This document shows positions 24,519 to 31,997 of a stretch of DNA of 40,880 nucleotides, piece by piece; position 1 is the stretch's first letter, and every line of letters begins with the position of its first letter. Position numbers and translations under genes: made by a program. Source of the stretch: RGIG1995 sp045658315 (GTDB taxonomy: Bacteria; Bacillota; Clostridia; Oscillospirales; CAG-272); assembly GCA_045658315.1 (NCBI GenBank), contig JAZOUV010000037.1, positions 1-40,880 of the forward strand, written 5' to 3'. Below the pieces are notes generated by a model, which had not been told where the DNA came from, ran no database searches, and saw only the letters and a list, made by a program, of their open reading frames with translations.

Positions 24519-24653
24519 ATGATCAGAACGTATCAGCCTAAGAAACGCCAGCGCAAAAAGGAACATGGCTTCAGAAAAAGAATGAGAACAGCCGACGGCA
24601 GAAATGTGTTGAAGAGAAGACGCGCAAAAGGCAGAAAACGGCTCACATATTAA
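24519..24653 (+). CDS. rpmH: 50S ribosomal protein bL34
   Basis: 44 residues, highly basic, with the family signature TYQPKKRQRKKEHGFRKRM (positions 4-22) and C-terminal GRKRLTY. It is full length for bL34, a structural protein of the large subunit. A perfect AAGGAGGTG lies before ATG 24519. It is the first gene of the conserved rpmH-rnpA-yidD-yidC-jag cluster on the right of oriC. A hairpin after the gene probably reduces read-through into rnpA. Confidence 0.98.
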   Translation: MIRTYQPKKRQRKKEHGFRKRMRTADGRNVLKRRRAKGRKRLTY

Positions 24654-24688
24654 TGGCATAGACGTTTTTTACATCGCATGTCAGTTAC

Positions 24689-24720
24689 AAAACCGCCGAT
24701 ACTCTCGGGGGTTTTTGTTT
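24689..24720 (+). terminator. Attenuating hairpin between rpmH and rnpA
   Basis: AAAACCGCCGA (24689-24699) pairs with TCGGGGGTTTT (24705-24715) with one mismatch, followed by T-rich sequence. It is placed so that rpmH mRNA can greatly exceed rnpA mRNA, as is common in this cluster. Confidence 0.6.
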
Positions 24721-24759
24721 TACCAAAAAGAAGAAATATACAAGGGAGGTTTTATATTT

Positions 24760-25131
24760 ATGAAATATAGAGCGATAAGCGAAAACCACTTGTATAACAA
24801 GGCGTACAGAAAGGGTAAAAAGATAGCAACGAAACACGTTGTTATCTATGTTTTACCTGACAGACACGCCGGAAAACTCAAAAAAGAAAATCCGAAAAAG
24901 ATGTTTATTAACCGAATTGGACTTACCGTTACCAAAAAAATCGGGGGAGCTGTTACCAGATCGCGTGTAAAGAGGATTATAAGAGAAGCATACCGTTTGA
25001 CCGACAGAAAATACGGTATCAAAAAGGGAAATCTTATTGTACTCGTTGCAAGGGATACTGCGGTAAAAGCTAAATCAACGGACCTTGAAAAAGATATGGT
25101 ATTTGCTTTTAAGAAGTTGGAAATGATATGA
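24760..25131 (+). CDS. rnpA: Ribonuclease P protein component
   Basis: 123 residues. The RNR-type signature appears as SRVKRIIREAYR (about 67-78) preceded by GLTVTKKIGGAVTR. It binds the RNase P RNA and aids tRNA 5' maturation. ATG 24760 follows a strong AAGGGAGGT; the longer frame from 24715 runs through the terminator hairpin and is rejected. It overlaps yidD by four bases (ATGA). Confidence 0.96.
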   Translation: MKYRAISENHLYNKAYRKGKKIATKHVVIYVLPDRHAGKLKKENPKKMFINRIGLTVTKKIGGAVTRSRVKRIIREAYRLTDRKYGIKKGNLIVLVARDTAVKAKSTDLEKDMVFAFKKLEMI

Positions 25132-25355
25132 AACGGATTTTTATTTTTTTGATCAGACTCTATCAAAAATATATCTCGCCTCTGAAAAGTAAGCCCTCGT
25201 GCAGATTTTATCCTACGTGCTCACAGTATGCAATCGAGGCATTGGAAATTCACGGATTTTTCAAGGGAAGTATTCTTGCAATTTGGAGAATACTCAGATG
25301 TAACCCTTTTTGCCGCGGAGGCTACGATCCAGTTCCCCAAAAAAAGAAAAAGTAA
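25128..25355 (+). CDS. yidD: Membrane protein insertion efficiency factor YidD
   Basis: 75 residues. LYQKYISPLKSKPSCRFYPT (11-30) and CSQYAIEALEIHG carry the family's conserved cysteines, followed by RCNPFCRGGYDPVP. It is an amphipathic, membrane-associated protein that assists YidC. Its four-base overlap with rnpA gives translational coupling, a very conserved arrangement. Confidence 0.97.
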   Translation: MKRIFIFLIRLYQKYISPLKSKPSCRFYPTCSQYAIEALEIHGFFKGSILAIWRILRCNPFCRGGYDPVPQKKKK

Positions 25356-25388
25356 GATTTATGTAACCAGAAAAGAAGGAGAAAAGCT

Positions 25389-26528
25389 TTGATAGACGCA
25401 ATTCTTAGATTATTTTCCTATGTGGTTGAGTTTTGTTATATAATCGGCGGAAAGAATTACCTCATAGGACTTATTTTGTTTGCAATTGTAGTAAAGATTG
25501 CAATGCTGCCTCTGAGCATAAAGCAGCAGAAAAATTCCATTAAACAGGCAAATCTTCGTCCCAAGGAAATGGCGATAAGAAATAAGTATAAGGGAAGAAA
25601 CGATCAGCCTACTCAGCAGAAGATGCAGAATGAGATAATGGATCTATATACGAGAGAGAATTATAATCCAGCAGGCGGATGTTTGCCTCTCCTCATTCAG
25701 CTTCCCATATTGCTCGGTCTTTATCAGGTAATTATCAGACCCTTGGAATTTCTTTGCCGTATTCCAAAGGACGTTGTAAAGGCAATAACCGAGAGCGATG
25801 TTCTCAAAGAGATAGTAACGAAGACATTGGCTGAGGGAGAGAACGTTGAAAGGGCTATAAAGTCTATGTCTCAGATTCAGCTCGTTGACGTTATTAAGAA
25901 TAATTTCAGCGAATTCAGCTCAACTATAGGTGAGTACGTTAAGTCGGCAGAAGAGCTTCCGAACTTCAATGTTTTTGGTCTCAACCTTGCTGAAATTCCC
26001 GACATTAAAACAATAACTATTTTGTGGTTGGTTCCCGCTTTGACATTTGTAATAAGCTTTTTATCTATGAAGATAAACAAGAAGTTTATGTACAATGCTA
26101 ATGAAGGCGTACAGAACGATCCCGCTGCCGGCTGTTCCGCAAAAATGATGGACTGGATGATGCCTTTGATGAGCGTTTACATTACGTTTATCGTTCCTGC
26201 GGTTATCGGCATTTACTGGATGTTCAATAACATTTTCGGTACTGTTCAGCAGATAATTTTGGCTAAAGTAATGCCCTTGCCTAAATTTACCGAAGAAGAT
26301 TATAAGAAAGCCGAAAGAGAAATGAACGGCAAGTCAAAGGGTAAGAAGACATCGGGCGACACAGGCGAAAAGAAGAAAGTACGTTCACTTCACAGAATTG
26401 ACGAAGAGGACTATATTGCTCCCGAACCCGAAAAGAAGAAAAAGACCGAGGCACCCAAAAACGGTCTTGCGGGAATGATTGAAGTGTCTGAGATACAAGA
26501 AGATGACACAAAAAAGAAAGACGAATAA
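25389..26528 (+). CDS. yidC: Membrane protein insertase YidC/Oxa1
   Basis: 379 residues. A first hydrophobic segment at about 20-40 is followed by a cytoplasmic coiled region (QQKNSIKQANLRPKEM), GGCLPLLIQLPILLGLYQ, and further membrane segments at about 205-230, 255-275 and 280-300. The C-terminal tail is long and charged with KKK/EEE runs. No lipobox is visible, unlike Bacillus SpoIIIJ. It inserts proteins into the membrane with or without SecYEG. A TTG start at 25389 is supported by AAGGAG seven bases upstream and no nearby ATG. The 5' neighbour yidD and 3' neighbour jag confirm identity. Confidence 0.95.
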   Translation: MIDAILRLFSYVVEFCYIIGGKNYLIGLILFAIVVKIAMLPLSIKQQKNSIKQANLRPKEMAIRNKYKGRNDQPTQQKMQNEIMDLYTRENYNPAGGCLPLLIQLPILLGLYQVIIRPLEFLCRIPKDVVKAITESDVLKEIVTKTLAEGENVERAIKSMSQIQLVDVIKNNFSEFSSTIGEYVKSAEELPNFNVFGLNLAEIPDIKTITILWLVPALTFVISFLSMKINKKFMYNANEGVQNDPAAGCSAKMMDWMMPLMSVYITFIVPAVIGIYWMFNNIFGTVQQIILAKVMPLPKFTEEDYKKAEREMNGKSKGKKTSGDTGEKKKVRSLHRIDEEDYIAPEPEKKKKTEAPKNGLAGMIEVSEIQEDDTKKKDE

Positions 26529-26569
26529 TCGAGTGTTAAAGACACTTTATAAAAAGGAGAATTAAACAG

Positions 26570-27223
26570 ATGATACGTGAAGTTATAGTTTACGGAAAGA
26601 CTGTTGAAGAGGCTATAGAAAAGGGCTTAAAGGAGCTTAACGTTGTTGCTGAAAAAGCACAGTATGAAGTTATAGAAAACGCAAAAAAGGGATTTCTCGG
26701 CTTCGGTGAGACTCCCGCTAAGGTTAGAGTATACTGTGAAATGAACGCAGGTATGAAGGCTGTTGACTTTGTTACTACTCTCGTAAAGAATATGGAGCTT
26801 GACGTTGAGGTTAAGGCCGACGTTGTAAACGGTAAAGACGTTAAGATTACTCTTGAGGGCGAGGCGGCAGGTATGCTTATCGGCCATCACGGCGAGACTC
26901 TTGATGCTGTACAGTACCTTGCAAACCTTACAGCAAACAAAGGAGACGAGAGTAAAGACAATTACTCAAAGATTACCGTAGATATTGAAAACTATAGAGC
27001 AAAGAGAGAAGAAACACTCAGAACACTTGCAAGAAGAATGGCTGCAAGAGTTCGTAGAAATGGCAGAAATATGACTCTTGAACCTATGAATCCTTACGAA
27101 AGAAGAATTATTCATTCCGAAATTCAGGATATCGAGGGTGTGTCAACATATTCTATCGGTTCTGACGATAACAGAAAAATCGTTATTTGCCTTGAAGACA
27201 GAGTTAAGCAAAAAAATAAATAA
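26570..27223 (+). CDS. khpB: RNA-binding protein KhpB (Jag)
   Basis: 217 residues. A Jag-N domain at 1-50 (VIVYGKTVEEAIEKGLKELN), a KH domain with GHHGETLDAVQYLANL near 103-118, and a C-terminal R3H domain ending VSTYSIGSDDNRKIVI. It forms a KhpA/KhpB RNA-binding complex that influences cell division and sRNA networks in Gram-positives. AAGGAG precedes ATG 26570. In most Firmicutes mnmE and mnmG follow directly; here a repeat block and thiI follow instead. Confidence 0.95.
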   Translation: MIREVIVYGKTVEEAIEKGLKELNVVAEKAQYEVIENAKKGFLGFGETPAKVRVYCEMNAGMKAVDFVTTLVKNMELDVEVKADVVNGKDVKITLEGEAAGMLIGHHGETLDAVQYLANLTANKGDESKDNYSKITVDIENYRAKREETLRTLARRMAARVRRNGRNMTLEPMNPYERRIIHSEIQDIEGVSTYSIGSDDNRKIVICLEDRVKQKNK

Positions 27224-27233
27224 TAGAAAACTT

Positions 27234-27472
27234 AAGGGCGACTAAAAGGTCGCCCTACTTTCTTTTCCGCCGCTTTCTTTCGGAGAAGGCTTGGCAAAGA
27301 ACTTAAATATTGGGTTTGTGCGAACTTAAAGGCTCCGACTTTGGGGTAGCTGCCGCCGAAAGGCGACTGAGAGGGCTTTTCCCAAAAAGTAGACAAGAAA
27401 ACTTGAATAATGGGTTTGTGCGTTATTATTGTTGTAGCGTAGGAGCGACTATTTGGTCGCCCGTTTTGTTTA
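27234..27472. repeat. Repeat block: R1 copy flanked by GGGCGAC hairpins
   Basis: GGGCGAC-N6-GTCGCCC lies at 27236-27255. An R1 copy (CGCTTTCTTTCGGAGAAGGC, then GGCAAAGAAC and GGGTTTGTGCGAAC) follows. Next come a degenerate CTCCGACTTTGGGG ... CGACTGAGAGGG palindrome, a second GGGTTTGTGCG, and another GCGAC-TATTTG-GTCGC hairpin (27445-27460). The only open frame (27310-27495) runs through the repeats and is not a gene. Confidence 0.65.
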
Positions 27473-27491
27473 TACGGAAGATTTTATCTTC

Positions 27492-27520
27492 TTGACATAA
27501 GCGGCCGTTTGGTGTAAAAT
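27492..27520 (+). promoter_or_regulatory. thiI promoter
   Basis: A perfect TTGACA (27492-27497), 17-base spacer and TAAAAT (27515-27520), about 30 bases before the thiI ribosome-binding site AAAAGGAAAA. Confidence 0.7.
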
Positions 27521-27555
27521 CAATAGGACATTATAACTAAAAAGGAAAATGAAAA

Positions 27556-28737
27556 ATGAAAGAGATACTTTTGTGTAAACAGGGCGAACTTGTATTAAAG
27601 GGACTTAACAGAAAGTGGTTTGAGGACCTTTTGGCAAAGAGACTAAAAGAGTGTATCAAGCCTTACGGTAATTTTAAAATATCCGCATCACAGTCAACAA
27701 CTTACGTTGAGCCTATGGACGATTTTGCCGATATAGACGGTGCTTTTGAGGCGGCTTTGAAGGTATTTGGCTTTGTTTCTGTAAGCCGAGCCGTTGTTTG
27801 CGAAAAGAATATTGAAGATATAAAGAAAAAGGCGGCAGAATATCTGCCACAATATCTTGAAGGTAAAAACAGCTTTAAGGCGGAAGCAAGGCGCTCCGAT
27901 AAGAAATTCCCCTTGACTTCTCCGCAGATAGCGGCAGAGGTAGGCGGAGCTGTACTTGAAGTTATGCCGAGGCTTAAAGTTAGTATGGACAACCCCGAAA
28001 TAACCGTCAGAATAGAGCTTCGCGAGACCAATGCGTACGTTCATGCAGGGGCGTTTAAGGGTGCGGGCGGTATGCCCGTAGGCTCCAACGGTAAGGCTAT
28101 GCTTTTGCTTTCGGGTGGTATAGACAGTCCCGTTGCAGGTTATATGATGGCGAAGAGGGGGCTTAATCTTGACGCCGTTCACTTTGAAAGTTTTCCTTAT
28201 ACGAGCGAGAGAGCAAAGGAAAGGGTACTGCAGCTTGCAAGACTCGTATCGGTATATTCGGGTAATATCTATGTGCACGTTATATCTCTTACACATATAC
28301 AGGAAGAACTCAGAAGACTTTGCGACGAGGAATATTTTACTCTGTTGCTCCGTCGTTTTATGATGCGTCTTGCAGAAAAGGTTGCAAACAGAAACAAATG
28401 CCGTGCCCTTATAACAGGCGAAAGCTTAGGACAGGTTGCAAGTCAGACGTTAGATGCGTTGAATGTTACCGATTCCGTTGTGAATATGCCCGTATTCAGA
28501 CCTTGCATAGGTATGGATAAAGAAGAGATTATCACCACTTCAAGAAAGATAAATACTTTTGAAACTTCAATACTTCCCTATGAAGATTGTTGTACGGTAT
28601 TTACTCCCAAACACCCCAAGACACGCCCCGAAATTGCACGTGTCCTTGAGCAAGAGGCGAAAATTGATATAGAAGCTCTTGAAAAAGAGGCTATGGAATC
28701 GCTCCAGACAATAAAGATAGAACCTACTTTCTTTTAA
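27556..28737 (+). CDS. thiI: tRNA 4-thiouridine synthase ThiI
   Basis: 393 residues. An N-terminal ferredoxin-like plus THUMP region (about 1-165) precedes the PP-loop ATPase with SGGIDSP at 186-192, and the conserved EDCC near 352-355. It thiolates U8 of tRNA and can supply sulfur for thiamine. There is no C-terminal rhodanese domain, the usual state in Firmicutes. No cysteine desulfurase gene (nifZ-type) is adjacent. It has its own promoter and sits where mnmE normally would. Confidence 0.95.
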   Translation: MKEILLCKQGELVLKGLNRKWFEDLLAKRLKECIKPYGNFKISASQSTTYVEPMDDFADIDGAFEAALKVFGFVSVSRAVVCEKNIEDIKKKAAEYLPQYLEGKNSFKAEARRSDKKFPLTSPQIAAEVGGAVLEVMPRLKVSMDNPEITVRIELRETNAYVHAGAFKGAGGMPVGSNGKAMLLLSGGIDSPVAGYMMAKRGLNLDAVHFESFPYTSERAKERVLQLARLVSVYSGNIYVHVISLTHIQEELRRLCDEEYFTLLLRRFMMRLAEKVANRNKCRALITGESLGQVASQTLDALNVTDSVVNMPVFRPCIGMDKEEIITTSRKINTFETSILPYEDCCTVFTPKHPKTRPEIARVLEQEAKIDIEALEKEAMESLQTIKIEPTFF

Positions 28738-28744
28738 GGAAAGA

Positions 28745-28925
28745 AAGCCGCTTTCTTTCGCAGAAGGCTTGGCAAAGAACTTGCCTAGCTTGGTCTGTGC
28801 GAACAATGTTGATGTATTTGGTAGGGGACAGTGCCTTGATGCCCCTTTTCAAAGTTTTTGGTGGAGTCAAGAGGCGCTTTTTTCAAAAAGCGGCCTTTTG
28901 TCAGGTTTCAGGGCACCGCCCTGAC
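28745..28925. repeat. Repeat block: R1 copy then R2 copy
   Basis: R1 is CCGCTTTCTTTCGCAGAAGG ... GGCAAAGAACTTGCC ... GGTCTGTGCGAAC (28748-28803). After GGTAGGGGACA comes R2 (28853-28925): AAGTTTTTGGTGGAGTC, GGCGCTTTTTTCAAAAAGCG and the CAGGGC-ACC-GCCCTG hairpin. R2 here is in the opposite orientation to the copies at 7559-7607 and 19469-19553. Confidence 0.65.
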
Positions 28926-28941
28926 CTTTCTATCCTTTAAA

Positions 28942-28961
28942 AAAAGCCCAAAAGGGCTTTT
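28942..28961. terminator. Bidirectional terminator between thiI and the DUF6062 gene
   Basis: AAAAGCCC-AAAA-GGGCTTTT, with T-runs on both strands; the minus-strand tail is TTTTTTTAAA. It lies between the ends of two convergent genes. Confidence 0.8.
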
Positions 28962-28965
28962 GTAA

Positions 28966-29646
28966 TTATTCAGTTTCTGTCAAACTGCCTGTCAAGAACT
29001 TAATAGCTCTTTCGGGAGCGTTCTTCGCGTTACCCCAAGGCTCTTCGTCATAACGGTAGTCAAACTTTTTGCAGAACCAGCTTACGTCTGCACTGAGTTC
29101 TGTAAGATATGTTTCGTTTATTTTTGAAACGAGTCGTTCAAAGTCAGCATATTTCTTTCTGTTAAGTTCATTTTTACCCGCTGTCAAAAACTTATGGTAG
29201 TGATTTAAGCAAAAATATGATTGATTCTTGATTTTTTCTTCAAATGCTCTGTCGGTATCATAAAGCCAAGCGGCAGTTTCAAACATTCGCTCGATATGGT
29301 AGTCGATACGTGAGCAGATGTAACAACTGTCGTTAATCTTTTCGACCTTCTTCATAGCCCCGAAGCCTTTTGATTCTTTTGCTACGTGAGCTAAGTGGCT
29401 TTCGAGCATAAGAGCAAGACCGAGTCTGTTTTTGCGTTTCATCATCATAGAAAAGTGATTATCGCAGAAGCCCATTTCGTTTGTTTTGATACGCACGTCG
29501 GGCTCCATCATAGATGCACCGAGAATAAGGTCAAGCTCATTTTCCTGCACTTTTCTGTACATTTCGCAGAAAGGACAGCCTTTGGTTTTATCTTCCATAC
29601 ATGCATCAAATGCTTCGTTGACGGGTATAGTATATATTTTTTCCAT
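28966..29646 (-). CDS. DUF6062 family protein with duplicated CxxC/CxxH modules
   Basis: 226 residues, cytosolic. I recognise the pattern GASMMEPDVRIKTNEMGFC as that of the gut-Firmicutes DUF6062 family. Two similar zinc-site-like modules are visible: C24/C27 with C61/H64, and C108/C111 with C146/H149, so CxxC and CxxH are 33-34 residues apart in each. Function is unknown; metal binding is inferred. AAAGGGG precedes ATG 29646. It is divergent from the OGG-type glycosylase gene and ends at a shared terminator with thiI. Confidence 0.8.
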   Translation of the reverse strand: MEKIYTIPVNEAFDACMEDKTKGCPFCEMYRKVQENELDLILGASMMEPDVRIKTNEMGFCDNHFSMMMKRKNRLGLALMLESHLAHVAKESKGFGAMKKVEKINDSCYICSRIDYHIERMFETAAWLYDTDRAFEEKIKNQSYFCLNHYHKFLTAGKNELNRKKYADFERLVSKINETYLTELSADVSWFCKKFDYRYDEEPWGNAKNAPERAIKFLTGSLTETE

Positions 29647-29732
29647 AAGAGAAATTCCCCTTTAATATTGTTTATACCATTATATCATTTAACGAATGAA
29701 TACACAATAGTTTTTATAAAAAGGATTTATAA

Positions 29733-30572
29733 ATGTTTAGCGTAACAGAGAAAGAAAATTATATAGAAATAGTGGGAGTCGACCGTTTTTCAATAAGCAA
29801 GATATTTGACTGCGGTCAATGTTTTCGCTTTGACCCCATTGATAACGGGATCGAGGGTGTTGCCTTTGGAAAGGTACTCCGTTTTGAGCAGGAAAGTATT
29901 GATAAAGTTAAAATAATCGGTATAACAAAGGCGGAGTTTGACAAAAGCTTTTGCCGTTACCTTGCTCTTGACGAGGATTACTCGGCGGTTGACAGAGATA
30001 TTATAACAAGGTTAGGCGGCGACGAGACAATAAAAAAGGCGATTGAATACGGAAGCGGTATACGTATATTACGTCAAGACGGCTGGGAAGCTCTCTGCTC
30101 GTTTATTATTTCGCAAAACAACAATATTCCGAGAATTAAGAAAATAATTGAGAATATGAGCCGCAAGTTTGGCGAAAAAATTGACGAAACACACTACGCT
30201 TTTCCCACAGCAGAGGCTCTTTATAACGCTGGAGTTGACAAGATATTTGAGCTGAAAACGGGATTCAGAGCCAAGTATATTTACGATGCGGCTGAGAAGG
30301 TTGTAAAAGGAGAAATTGACCTTGCACTTGTTGACAAAATGACAACAGGTGATGCCTTGGAATATCTTATGCAGATAAAGGGCGTGGGGCTTAAAGTTGC
30401 GTCGTGTGCATTGCTGTTCGGATTCAATAAGACCGATGCTTTTCCTGTTGACGTTTGGGTAAAAAGAGTCCTTGAAAAATATTACCCCGAAGGACTTGAT
30501 TTAACTAACCTCGGTGCGTATGCCGGTATGATACAGCAGTATTTGTTTTATTATGAAAGATATAATAAATAA
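29733..30572 (+). CDS. ogg: 8-oxoguanine DNA glycosylase/lyase (OGG type)
   Basis: 279 residues. An N-terminal OGG_N-like beta domain (FDCGQCFRF at 25-33) precedes the HhH-GPD domain. The catalytic lysine is K221 in KGVGLKVAS and the aspartate is D240 in FPVDVW; their spacing of 19 equals that of human OGG1. SFIISQNNNIPRIKKII is the family's second helix signature. It should excise 8-oxoguanine and cut the abasic site. AAAGGA precedes ATG 29733. The gene is monocistronic, between divergent DUF6062 and convergent mnmE. Confidence 0.9.
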   Translation: MFSVTEKENYIEIVGVDRFSISKIFDCGQCFRFDPIDNGIEGVAFGKVLRFEQESIDKVKIIGITKAEFDKSFCRYLALDEDYSAVDRDIITRLGGDETIKKAIEYGSGIRILRQDGWEALCSFIISQNNNIPRIKKIIENMSRKFGEKIDETHYAFPTAEALYNAGVDKIFELKTGFRAKYIYDAAEKVVKGEIDLALVDKMTTGDALEYLMQIKGVGLKVASCALLFGFNKTDAFPVDVWVKRVLEKYYPEGLDLTNLGAYAGMIQQYLFYYERYNK

Positions 30573-30597
30573 AAAAATCCTCGTCAGAGGATTTTTT
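30572..30597. terminator. Bidirectional terminator between ogg and mnmE
   Basis: AAAAAATCCTC-GTCA-GAGGATTTTTT is a perfect 11-bp stem with a tetraloop and works on both strands. It overlaps the last base of the ogg stop codon. Confidence 0.9.
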
Positions 30598-30603
30598 GTT
30601 TTG

Positions 30604-31977
30604 TTATTTTCCTACACAAAATCTGCCGAATATATTGTGTACAACGTCTTCGGTAACTTTTCGTCCGTCGAGGTTGCCAAGCTCGGACAAGGCAAGTTCA
30701 AGCTCCATTCCCGCTATATCTTGAGTAAAGCCTTCGTTTAAAGCGGAAAGTGCGTTATCAATATGAGTTACGGAATTTACCACAGATGCAAACTGACGAG
30801 CGTTAGTTACAACACACGCAGACGAATATTCAATTTCACCGTCGATGTATATCTGCTCAATAAGCCCCACAAGTTCTGTCTTTCCGTTATTTTCTTTTGC
30901 AGAAATGCCCACAACGTACGGTGTTATATCGTTAAACTGTTTTTTGTCAAGCTTCGTTCCAACGTCATTTTTATTTAGCACTACGATAATCGTCTTATTC
31001 TTTAATGCTTTCAGTTGTTTTATAACCTCTATATCCTCGTCATCAAGCTCACAAGAGCCGTCAAAGACAGCCAAAACAAGCTCTGCGGATTCAACCTTGG
31101 CTATAGCTCTCTTAACACCTATCTCTTCAACCTCGTCGTTAGCGGTATGAATACCCGCCGTGTCGCAAAGACGAAGCAAAACACGCCCTGCCGATACCGT
31201 TTCTTCAACTGTATCACGGGTAGTACCCGCAATAGGGGTAACAATAGCCCTATCTTCACCCAAAAGCATATTAAGAAGCGAAGATTTGCCCGTGTTCGGT
31301 TTACCTGCTATAACCGTGTTCAGTCCCTCGCATACTGCCCTGCCCGTTTTATAGGTTTTTTTCAAATCATCAAGGCTTTTTCTTATGTCAAGTAACCCCG
31401 ATTTCATATCACTGACAGATATATCGGTCAAGTCCTCGTCAGGATAGTCGATATATGCATAAATACTGCTTACTATCGTCATAAGCTCCGAATATATATT
31501 GTTTACTCTTTTCGATAGCCGCCCGTCAGCCTGAGAGGCGGCTAAAGCCACTTTAGATTCACTTTGAGCATCAATAAGGTCAATTACCGATTCAGCCTGA
31601 GAAAGTCCCATTTTGCCCGACAGAAAAGATCTCTGCGTAAATTCTCCGGGGGCTGCGGGGACTGCTCCTGCCAAAAATGTTGCTTCAAGTACCATTTGCG
31701 ACAGCAATATACCGCCGTGGCAATGTATTTCTGCGGAGTCCTCGCCCGTATATGACTTGGGAGCTTTAAAATAAACAGCCATTCCTCTGTCAATAAGCTT
31801 ATCTTCTTTATAGATATTGCCATATATCAGCGTGTTTGGAGAATAGTCTTCCAAAGCCTTATTTCCTGTGGGCTTAAATACCCTATTTAAAATACTAACA
31901 GCACCGTCGCCTGACAGTCTTATAACAGCTATACCGCCCTTACCGAAGGGGGTAGATATTGCGGATATTGTACTCAT
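30604..31977 (-). CDS. mnmE: tRNA uridine-5-carboxymethylaminomethyl modification GTPase MnmE
   Basis: 457 residues. The N-terminal THF-binding domain starts ISAISTPFGKGGIAVIRLSG. The G domain has G1 GKPNTGKSS (about 220-228), TTRDTV and DTAG motifs. The C-terminal CVGK (454-457) carries the catalytic cysteine. With MnmG it installs cmnm5 on wobble U34. mnmG, usually next, is absent here. The gene follows an ABC exporter gene by 20 bases on the minus strand, opposite to the conserved jag-mnmE-mnmG order, implying a local rearrangement. Confidence 0.97.
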   Translation of the reverse strand: MSTISAISTPFGKGGIAVIRLSGDGAVSILNRVFKPTGNKALEDYSPNTLIYGNIYKEDKLIDRGMAVYFKAPKSYTGEDSAEIHCHGGILLSQMVLEATFLAGAVPAAPGEFTQRSFLSGKMGLSQAESVIDLIDAQSESKVALAASQADGRLSKRVNNIYSELMTIVSSIYAYIDYPDEDLTDISVSDMKSGLLDIRKSLDDLKKTYKTGRAVCEGLNTVIAGKPNTGKSSLLNMLLGEDRAIVTPIAGTTRDTVEETVSAGRVLLRLCDTAGIHTANDEVEEIGVKRAIAKVESAELVLAVFDGSCELDDEDIEVIKQLKALKNKTIIVVLNKNDVGTKLDKKQFNDITPYVVGISAKENNGKTELVGLIEQIYIDGEIEYSSACVVTNARQFASVVNSVTHIDNALSALNEGFTQDIAGMELELALSELGNLDGRKVTEDVVHNIFGRFCVGK

Positions 31978-31997
31978 TTCAGTAAACTCTTTCTTTT

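Noticed and set aside
27310..27495. 61-residue open frame after jag
   Set aside because: It is made of R1 and palindrome sequence and overlaps the thiI promoter.
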